A stretch of 5,450 nucleotides of DNA from NCBI GenBank assembly GCA_016928755.1, contig JAFGKB010000194.1, forward strand, positions 1-5,450, written 5' to 3'. Source of the stretch: Anaerolineae bacterium (GTDB taxonomy: Bacteria; Chloroflexota; Anaerolineae; B4-G1; SLSP01). Below the pieces are notes generated by a model, which had not been told where the DNA came from, made no database searches, and worked only from the letters and a program-made list of their open reading frames with translations. Positions 1 to 5,097 of this stretch are shown one piece after another (positions within the stretch are counted from its first letter, which is position 1; every line of letters begins with the position of its first letter). The position numbers and the translations under genes were made by a program.

Positions 1-1
1 C

Positions 2-127
2 AGCGGACTATTATTTTTGATTTTACCGTTGTACATCCCAGGAGTATGGTTGTGCAAGGGCTTCCCTAATGAGTATGTCGAAGGACCTGGGACACAGAGA
101 TACACTGAGGAGTTACTACGTAATTAG
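2..127 (+). CDS. 3' end of an upstream gene, possible membrane protein (partial)
   Basis: The frame starting at base 2 is open from the window edge for 41 codons and stops with TAG at 125-127. Its translation begins with a strongly hydrophobic stretch (SGLLFLILPLYIPGVWL). It continues into a polar, charged tail ending in EELLRN, as expected for the last transmembrane segment and cytoplasmic or external tail of a membrane protein. No family can be named from so short a piece. Support comes from the amino-acid composition and from the stop falling 1 nt before a palindromic repeat that also sits just after the glyQS stop, so the repeats look placed in gaps between genes. Frame 1 is also open here for 22 codons (stop at 67-69), and one antisense frame is open to the left edge, so the assignment is tentative. 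The start lies outside the window. Confidence 0.35.
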   Translation, partial: SGLLFLILPLYIPGVWLCKGFPNEYVEGPGTQRYTEELLRN

Positions 128-128
128 C

Positions 129-194
129 ACACCAACGATAACGAAAATCAGGTGCAACGCACTTAAGAAAGTGCAATGCACCGATTTTCAGAGG
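129..194 (-). repeat. 66-bp palindromic intergenic repeat, copy A
   Basis: The reverse complement of these 66 bases matches 3325-3390 at 65 of 66 positions; the only difference is base 141 against 3378. The core (143-189) is an imperfect palindrome. Its outer arms GAAAATC/GATTTTC and inner arms GGTGCA/TGCACC surround a short central loop, with an unpaired A at 150. On this strand, C158 and A175 form a C-A mismatch where the other strand would have a G-U pair, so RNA of the opposite orientation folds slightly better. The element starts 1 nt after the presumed upstream stop and ends 105 nt before glyQS. It is probably a REP- or MITE-like dispersed repeat, or a bidirectional terminator; no transposase is present. 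I saw no convincing target-site duplication. Confidence 0.85.
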
Positions 195-283
195 AGGCAG
201 GTTGTTACTCGGCAGAACATTGCGCGCTTGCTCTTGGGGGAAGATATGAGATTATTCTATGGTTATGCATTCAAGACTTTATT

Positions 284-293
284 GAGGTGAGGA
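284..293 (+). promoter_or_regulatory. Strong ribosome binding site of glyQS
   Basis: The purine-rich GAGGTGAGGA lies 6 nt before the ATG at 300. It contains an extended Shine-Dalgarno match (AGGTGA), the clearest such site in the window. It fixes the glyQS start at 300. Confidence 0.8.
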
Positions 294-299
294 ACTATT

Positions 300-3200
300 A
301 TGCTGACGTTTCAAGAGGTTATTTTACGCTTACAACGCTATTGGGCTGATCAGGGTGCTTTGATTTGGTTGCCCTACAGTGAGAAAGTGGGCGCCGGGAC
401 GATGAATCCGGCAACTATTCTGCGTGTTTTGGGGCCGGAGCCTTGGAATGTGGGATACGCTGAACCCTCGTTCCGTCCTGATGATGGTCGCTATGCCGAG
501 AATCCTAACCGTATGCAGATGCATACGCAGTTCCAGGTGATTTTAAAGCCTGATCCCGGTGACCCGCAGGAACGGTATCTGCGGAGTTTGGAAGCCTTGG
601 GGATTCGACGTGAAGAGCACGATATCCGCTTTGTCGAGGATAACTGGGAAAGCCCGGCCTTGGGTGCCTGGGGATTGGGTTGGGAGGTCTGGCTGGATGG
701 GTTGGAGATAACTCAGTTTACGTACTTCCAGCAGGCCGGCGGTATTAACCTGGATGTGCCGGCGGTAGAGATTACGTATGGTCTGGAGCGTATTGTGATG
801 TATCTCCAAGGCGTGCGTTCTGTTTGGGAGATGGCCTGGGATGATGACCATACCTATGGTGAGATTCTCGCCGACCAAGAGGTGGATTATTGCCGCTATG
901 AGTTTGAGTTAGCAGACATTAAGCAGCTCCAATCTATGTACCAGATTTTTGAGGATGAGGCGTTGCGTTGTCTTGACGCCGGGTTGGCTGTTCCGGCCCT
1001 GGATTATATTTTGCGTTGCTCGCATACCTTTAACCTGTTGGATTCTCGCGGGGCTGTGGGGGTTACCGAGCGTGCCACTTTCTTTAAGCGCATGCGTGGG
1101 TTGGCCCGCCGGGCTTCAGATGCTTACCTGGTGCAGCGTGAGCGTGCCGGGTATCCCTGGTTAGAACGTTCCCGTTTGTCCAAGGGTGCTCAAGTCCAGG
1201 GTGCACCGATGCATTTACCCTGGCGGGACCAGGAGAAGTGCGCGCCTGAGTTCGCTCCGGGGGAGCGGGTTCCGTTCTTGTTTGAGATCGGTACTGAGGA
1301 ACTCCCGGCTACGCATCTGAGTATGGCTCTGGAACAACTGCATAGACTGGTCCCACAAGCTTTAGATGAGGCGCGTTTGGAACACGGTGATATCCATATC
1401 TGGGGAACTCCGCGCCGTCTGGCGATTTTCGTTGAGAATCTGATTTGCCGGCAGCCTGATGAGGAGCGACTGGTGAAAGGACCACCGGCACGTATTGCGT
1501 TTGATGCTGAGGGCAACCCAAGTCGTGCCGCCCAGGGTTTTGCCCGTTCTCAAGGTGTGGACCTTGCTGCGCTCCGTGTGGAAGAGATCGACGGCGGTGA
1601 GTATGTCACAGCCATTAAACACGAGGCCGGGCGTCCGGCCCTTGAGGTATTACCTGAGGTCCTCACCGGTTGGATAACGGGATTGCGTTTCCCACGCTCA
1701 ATGCGCTGGAATGGTGACGGGGTAGCTTTTAGTCGCCCTATTCGCTGGCTGGTCGCTCTGTTAGATGAGACGGTGGTGTCTTTTGGTTACGCCGGTCTCA
1801 AGAGCGAGCGTGTGACCCGTGGCCCGCGGCCCGCCGGTTCCCCAGAAGTTGCCCTGGCTTCGGCCCTTGATTATATGACCACACTGGAAACCTACGGCGT
1901 GATTGTTGATCCGGAGAAGCGCAGTGCTGAGGTCGTGCGCCAGGCGCAGGCTTTGGCCGTAGAGGTCGGGGGGCAGATTCCTGATGATGCCGGGTTGTTA
2001 GAAGAGGTGACGAATCTGGTTGAGGTTTGTACGGCGGTACGGGGTAGCTTTGAAGAGCATTACCTCTCGTTACCCCAAGAGGTCTTGATTGCGGTGATGA
2101 AGAAACACCAGCGTTACTTCCCGGTGCTAGATAGCCGGGGCCGCATTATGCCCTATTTCATCACGGTGCGTAATGGGGGCAGTGAGTACTCAGATATTGT
2201 CCGTCAAGGTAATGCTGATGTTATTCGCGCCCGTTATGCCGATGCTGAGTTTTTCTACAAGCAAGATAGCCGCCAATCCCTGGAGACTTTCTTGCCCCAT
2301 CTGTCTACATTGACCTTCCAGGAAGACCTGGGTTCAATGTTGGATAAGTCGCACCGTATTACTGATCTGGCACCCTGGGTGGGGATGCGATTAGGACTTT
2401 CTAAACTGGATTTGGATATTCTGGGGCGTGCTGCTTACCTGTGCAAGGCGGACCTGGTGACCAAGATGGTGGTTGAGATGACCAGTCTACAGGGTATTAT
2501 GGGGCGGGAGTATGCGCTTCGTTCTGGTGAGGCCGCCGAAGTCGCCCGCGCTATCTATGAGCATTATCTGCCCCGTTATGCCAATGATGCTTTGCCTAAG
2601 ACTTTGCCCGGCGTAGCCTTGGCATTGTCTGACCGTCTGGATAGTTTGGCCGGGTTATTCGCTGCCGGGCTTGAGCCGACCGGTTCGGCTGACCCGTATG
2701 GTTTGCGGCGGGCGGCGTTAGGGATCGTGCTGATTTTGCTTGAGCATAAGCTCTCGTTCTCGGTACGTGAAGGTCTGAAAGAGGCCAGCCGTTCACTGCC
2801 GGTTAAGGTTGATCCGGATAAACTTGATACCGCGTTAGTGTTTGTTGTAGGGCGACTCCAGGGTGTCTTGCGTGATATGGGTCTGGCTTATGATGTTGTG
2901 GAAGCGGCTTTGGCCGAGCGGGGCGATAACCCCTTATTGGCTTATGCGGCTGCCGAGCAGTTATCGGTATGGGTTGCCCGTGAGGATTGGTCTACAATAC
3001 TCGATAATTATGCCCGTTGTGTGCGTATTACGCGGGATCAAGAACCATACACACTGGTTGCAGAGCATCTTAAGGAAGAAACGGAGTTGGTCTTGTATAA
3101 GGCTTTGGTTGACGCCGAGAGTAAACTCGGCGTACAGAGCAACGTCGATGATTTGCTGAATGTGTTCTTACCCTTAGTACCGATTATTGAGAAGTTCTTT

Positions 3201-3320
3201 GTTGATATTATGGTAATGGTGGATGATGAGCAACTACGCACGGCACGCTTGGCCTTGTTGCAGCGAGTCGCCGGGTTGGCTGCTGGTATCGTTGATTTGA
3301 GCAAGCTTGAGGGATTCTAG
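300..3320 (+). CDS. glyQS: Glycine--tRNA ligase, fused alpha and beta subunits
   Basis: This cytoplasmic class II aminoacyl-tRNA synthetase charges tRNA-Gly with glycine using ATP. Most bacteria of this type make separate alpha (about 300 aa) and beta (about 690 aa) chains; here one 1006-aa chain carries both. Residues 1 to about 290 are the alpha catalytic domain, with VGAGTMNP (30-37), GRYAENPNR (63-71), the near-invariant FVEDNWESPALGAWGLGWEVW region (111-131), QFTYFQQ (139-145) and motif 3 YGLERI (160-165). A linker of about 30 residues (roughly 291-323) leads to the beta part, which opens with FLFEIGTEELP (326-336). It continues through KGPP (393-396), FPRSMRWNG (464-472), VMKKHQRYFPV (599-609) and GNADVIRARYADAEFFY (637-653). 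An HD-like region follows (KADLVTKMV 716-724, EHYLP 754-758, DPYGLRRAALG 798-808). The C-terminal tRNA-binding part ends with IEKFFVDIMVMVDDEQLR (963-980). All domains appear complete. One oddity is GPRP at about 508-511, where beta subunits usually show a GHRF-like sequence. No T-box is visible in the leader. Confidence 0.97.
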   Translation: MLTFQEVILRLQRYWADQGALIWLPYSEKVGAGTMNPATILRVLGPEPWNVGYAEPSFRPDDGRYAENPNRMQMHTQFQVILKPDPGDPQERYLRSLEALGIRREEHDIRFVEDNWESPALGAWGLGWEVWLDGLEITQFTYFQQAGGINLDVPAVEITYGLERIVMYLQGVRSVWEMAWDDDHTYGEILADQEVDYCRYEFELADIKQLQSMYQIFEDEALRCLDAGLAVPALDYILRCSHTFNLLDSRGAVGVTERATFFKRMRGLARRASDAYLVQRERAGYPWLERSRLSKGAQVQGAPMHLPWRDQEKCAPEFAPGERVPFLFEIGTEELPATHLSMALEQLHRLVPQALDEARLEHGDIHIWGTPRRLAIFVENLICRQPDEERLVKGPPARIAFDAEGNPSRAAQGFARSQGVDLAALRVEEIDGGEYVTAIKHEAGRPALEVLPEVLTGWITGLRFPRSMRWNGDGVAFSRPIRWLVALLDETVVSFGYAGLKSERVTRGPRPAGSPEVALASALDYMTTLETYGVIVDPEKRSAEVVRQAQALAVEVGGQIPDDAGLLEEVTNLVEVCTAVRGSFEEHYLSLPQEVLIAVMKKHQRYFPVLDSRGRIMPYFITVRNGGSEYSDIVRQGNADVIRARYADAEFFYKQDSRQSLETFLPHLSTLTFQEDLGSMLDKSHRITDLAPWVGMRLGLSKLDLDILGRAAYLCKADLVTKMVVEMTSLQGIMGREYALRSGEAAEVARAIYEHYLPRYANDALPKTLPGVALALSDRLDSLAGLFAAGLEPTGSADPYGLRRAALGIVLILLEHKLSFSVREGLKEASRSLPVKVDPDKLDTALVFVVGRLQGVLRDMGLAYDVVEAALAERGDNPLLAYAAAEQLSVWVAREDWSTILDNYARCVRITRDQEPYTLVAEHLKEETELVLYKALVDAESKLGVQSNVDDLLNVFLPLVPIIEKFFVDIMVMVDDEQLRTARLALLQRVAGLAAGIVDLSKLEGF

Positions 3321-3324
3321 TACC

Positions 3325-3390
3325 CCTCTGAAAATCGGTGCATTGCACTTTCTTAAGTGCGTTGCACCTGATTTTCGATATCGTTGGTGT
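3325..3390 (+). repeat. 66-bp palindromic intergenic repeat, copy B
   Basis: This is the inverted partner of the repeat at 129-194 (65/66 identity), placed 4 nt after the glyQS stop. The copies lie in opposite orientation 3.1 kb apart and enclose only glyQS. Orientation can be assigned because the asymmetric flanks (CCTCT on the left, TATCGTTGGTGT on the right) and the single bulged base are conserved between copies. Identity drops sharply outside the 66 bp: bases beyond 194 and before 129 do not match those beside 3325-3390. This gives an element with sharp edges and not a larger duplication. Confidence 0.88.
3330..3376 (+). terminator. Stem-loop after glyQS, possible bidirectional terminator
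   Basis: Bases 3330-3376 of repeat copy B fold into one long hairpin. GAAAATC (3330-3336) pairs with GATTTTC (3370-3376), GGTGCA (3337-3342) with TGCACC (3363-3368), and GCACTT (3345-3350) with AAGTGC (3355-3360), around a TCTT loop. There is one bulge (T3369), one T-T mismatch and one G-U pair. The A-tract before and T-tract after the GC-richer core recall a bidirectional intrinsic terminator, and the position right after the glyQS stop fits. However, the T-run is only four bases and is itself paired, so termination is an inference. Confidence 0.35.
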
Positions 3391-3411
3391 AGCTTGCCAT
3401 ATGGAAATTCC

Positions 3412-3482
3412 TTCAAGATGTAATTGATGGGTAGTTTGACCACATATGTAGACTGCGTTTTACCCATCATCTAATACTTGAA
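3412..3482. repeat. 71-bp imperfect inverted repeat (palindromic intergenic element)
   Basis: Two 22-base arms, 3412-3433 and 3461-3482, are inverted relative to each other with 17 of 22 positions matching. The outer six (TTCAAG / CTTGAA) and the inner nine (TGATGGGTA / TACCCATCA) match perfectly, and the mismatches are confined to the middle. The 27-base centre holds the small palindrome ACATATGT (3442-3449). Sequence and size differ from the 66-bp repeats. The match only at the two ends of each arm could suit a protein-bound DNA site, a small MITE-like element or an RNA hairpin; the sequence does not decide. Confidence 0.6.
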
Positions 3483-3534
3483 AGCGTGCTAGGTCTGGTT
3501 GTGAAGATTTTTAAGTTTGTTTAGCTGTTGATGG

Positions 3535-3566
3535 CACGGCGTTGGGCTGTCTAGTCTAACGCCGTG
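3535..3566 (+). promoter_or_regulatory. 14-bp stem-loop upstream of the methyltransferase gene
   Basis: CACGGCGTTGGGCT (3535-3548) pairs along its whole length with AGTCTAACGCCGTG (3553-3566). The outer 9 bp are perfect Watson-Crick pairs and the inner 5 include two G-U pairs; the loop is the tetranucleotide GTCT. It is the most stable-looking local hairpin in the window and ends 31 nt before the probable start at 3598. Only a short TATTT follows, so it is a weak candidate for an intrinsic terminator of upstream transcription. It could equally be a 5'-leader structure of the methyltransferase mRNA. Confidence 0.6.
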
Positions 3567-3597
3567 TATTTCCATAGCTTAACAGTAGAGAATGTGT

Positions 3598-4326
3598 ATG
3601 ATGAATTACGATGAACTGGTTTCTGAATATGCGCTGCATCGTATGGTGCATCCAGAAGTATTACGCGCGTTGATTGTTAACGGTTTTTTGCGACCTAATT
3701 CTAGGGTTCTGGATGTGGGTTGTGGTACAGGAAACTATATTATGTCTATCTCTTCCATCGTCAACTGTTCGTGTTGGGGTGTGGATTTATCACGTAAGAT
3801 GTTGGAATATGCTCGGCAGCGTCGTCATCCTGTTAAATTAATACAGGGAAATATCGAGAGCTTACATTTTGCGTCGAATTCCTTTGATATGGTCTTCTCG
3901 GTGGATGTTATTCACCATGTGCAAAATCGCACTCATTATATTAACGAAGCTTACCGTATTCTTAAACCTGGTGGGAAGTTTTGTACAGTCACCGATTCCG
4001 AAGATGTGATACGTAGCCGGCAGCCGCTCTCCGTCTATTTCCCTGAGTTGGTTGATATTGAGTTGCGGCGGTATCCGAGCATCGCGGCACTGCGTATCTG
4101 GATGGAGTATGCCGGTTTTGGTGCGCTTCAAGAGCAGTTTGTGGAGTTTACCGATAATTTAATGGATATCCGTGAATACCGGGAGCGGGCTTATTCAGCT
4201 TTGCATCTGTTGCCAGAAGAGGCTTTCCGGCAAGGTGTGGCACGTATGGAAGCGGATTTGCAAAAAGGCCCTATCCAGCGTGTCTCCCGCTATGTCTTGT
4301 TATGGGGGACGAAGGTAGTTCAATAA
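3598..4326 (+). CDS. Class I SAM-dependent methyltransferase, substrate unknown
   Basis: This is a cytoplasmic methyltransferase with the Rossmann-like SAM-binding fold (UbiE/Methyltransf_11-like). Numbered from the ATG at 3598 (242 aa), the SAM-binding motif I VLDVGCGTGNY is at about 37-47. The acidic strand-2 residue lies in WGVDLS (60-65), GNIESL at about 85-89 contacts the adenine side, VDVIHHV is at 102-108, and the post-motif RILKPGG is at about 120-126. The C-terminal third (YRERAYSALHLLPEEAF onward) has no motif that names the substrate. There is no signal peptide or membrane segment. In-frame ATGs lie at 3592, 3598 and 3601. The weak Shine-Dalgarno GTAGAG (3585-3590) is 1 nt from the first, 7 nt from the second and 10 nt from the third, so I chose 3598. 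Hairpins precede the gene and a 120-bp gap follows it, which suggests a separate transcription unit. It might be a small-molecule or cofactor methyltransferase; I cannot narrow this further. Confidence 0.9.
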   Translation: MMNYDELVSEYALHRMVHPEVLRALIVNGFLRPNSRVLDVGCGTGNYIMSISSIVNCSCWGVDLSRKMLEYARQRRHPVKLIQGNIESLHFASNSFDMVFSVDVIHHVQNRTHYINEAYRILKPGGKFCTVTDSEDVIRSRQPLSVYFPELVDIELRRYPSIAALRIWMEYAGFGALQEQFVEFTDNLMDIREYRERAYSALHLLPEEAFRQGVARMEADLQKGPIQRVSRYVLLWGTKVVQ

Positions 4327-4432
4327 TTGTAAATGCCCCTTTTGTATTAAATAAATTTGGGTTTCGATTCCTAGCTTGCATTTTTTTAAAGAGGAAGTAT
4401 TGTTAGTGTAGATAGGTCGAATTTGTGAGTTC

Positions 4433-4437
4433 GGGAG
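4433..4437 (+). promoter_or_regulatory. Ribosome binding site supporting a GTG start
   Basis: GGGAG ends 9 nt before the GTG at 4447. The frame has a TGA at 4426-4428 and no ATG between it and the HAD motif, so this site and the conserved N-terminal motif together fix the unusual start codon. Confidence 0.55.
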
Positions 4438-4446
4438 CTAGGTGTT

Positions 4447-5097
4447 GTGATTCGTTATATTATATGGGATGCTGGCGGGACACTTTTTGACACTTATCCG
4501 TCGGTTGTACATGCGTTTTTGCTAACATTAGATGACCTCGGTGTCGAGGAGACTGTTTCGCAGGATTGGGTCGATAGCTTGGCGCGTACTTCTATTGGGC
4601 ATTGTGCCCAAGTCCTGGCCGAAACCTTTAAACTGGATTCAGATGTTTTATATGCTCGTTTCCGGGATGAGTACGACCAGATTCCGGCTGAGGAACAGAC
4701 CCTCTTTCCCGGTGTGACTGAGCTATGTGAATATATACTGGCCAGTGGTGGTATGAATTTCATTGCCACACATCGCTGGCGCTCCTCACTGATACAACTT
4801 CTGGAGACACACCAAATCAGACATTATTTTGAAGATTTTGTGACAAAAGATGCCGGTTATCCGCGCAAGCCCGACCCTGCCAGCCTTAATGTTATTATCG
4901 ACCGGCATAATCTGGCCCGTTCTTCTGTACTGGCGATAGGGGACCGGGAGATCGATATTCTTGCCGGTCAAGCGGCGGGTATATGTACGTGTTACTTCGG
5001 TACTGAAGTAGACGTTGCCGGCGCGGATTGCAAGGTCACAACGCTTAGCCAATTATTAGAAATTCTTAAGCAGGATGAAGAAAAAAACTGTCCCTAA
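4447..5097 (+). CDS. HAD-superfamily hydrolase (phosphatase-like)
   Basis: This 216-aa cytoplasmic protein has the full layout of a subfamily I HAD hydrolase. Motif I is WDAGGTLFDT (7-16) with nucleophile Asp8. A helical cap domain spans about 17-85. Motif II has Thr108 in FIATHR, motif III has Lys141 in RKPDP, and motif IV is GDREIDILAG (165-174) with metal ligands Asp166 and Asp170. Phosphatases usually have Asp two residues after the nucleophile as general acid/base; here it is Gly10. DxGGT variants are common in some HAD branches, so the protein may still be active, but catalysis or substrate could differ from phosphoglycolate phosphatase-like members. It starts with GTG, because no ATG precedes motif I and a stop lies upstream. 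Its last 23 nt overlap the next gene, suggesting translational coupling and shared expression. The substrate is unknown. Confidence 0.9.
   Translation: MIRYIIWDAGGTLFDTYPSVVHAFLLTLDDLGVEETVSQDWVDSLARTSIGHCAQVLAETFKLDSDVLYARFRDEYDQIPAEEQTLFPGVTELCEYILASGGMNFIATHRWRSSLIQLLETHQIRHYFEDFVTKDAGYPRKPDPASLNVIIDRHNLARSSVLAIGDREIDILAGQAAGICTCYFGTEVDVAGADCKVTTLSQLLEILKQDEEKNCP

Noticed and set aside
228..258. Possible promoter TTGCTC with a GATTAT or TATTCT box before glyQS
   Set aside because: Matches to sigma-70 consensus are poor and the spacing is ambiguous (16 or 19 nt); AT-rich leaders give such matches by chance.
69..290. Open frame of 73 codons upstream of glyQS, containing repeat copy A
   Set aside because: It reads straight through the palindromic repeat, has no good ribosome binding site, resembles no protein I know, and overlaps the more plausible tail ending at 127. 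Its stop lies within the glyQS ribosome binding site, but that alone does not support a leader peptide; it has no run of Gly codons.
1..299. T-box riboswitch in the glyQS leader
   Set aside because: Glycyl-tRNA synthetase genes of Firmicutes often have one, but there is no T-box-like AGGGTGG-type sequence or antiterminator with a T-run here.
543..878. Antisense open frames within glyQS, such as the 111-codon one here
   Set aside because: They lie opposite a highly conserved coding region and their translations show no domain; they are shadows of the synthetase gene.
121..3400. Target-site duplications flanking the 66-bp repeats
   Set aside because: Bases just outside each copy show no convincing direct repeat, so a specific transposition mechanism cannot be argued from this window.
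3234..3470. Minus-strand open frame of 78 codons over the glyQS end and the gap
   Set aside because: It crosses repeat copy B and part of the 71-bp inverted repeat and overlaps the conserved C-terminus of glyQS; the translation has no recognisable feature.
4376..4403. Possible promoter TTGCAT-16 nt-TATTGT before the HAD gene
   Set aside because: Only three of six and four of six consensus bases match. The position in the 120-bp gap is sensible, but the evidence is too thin to annotate.
4327..4446. Terminator after the methyltransferase gene
   Set aside because: There is a T-run at 4381-4387, but only a weak distant pairing (AAATGC with GCATTT about 40 nt apart) and no compact stem before it.
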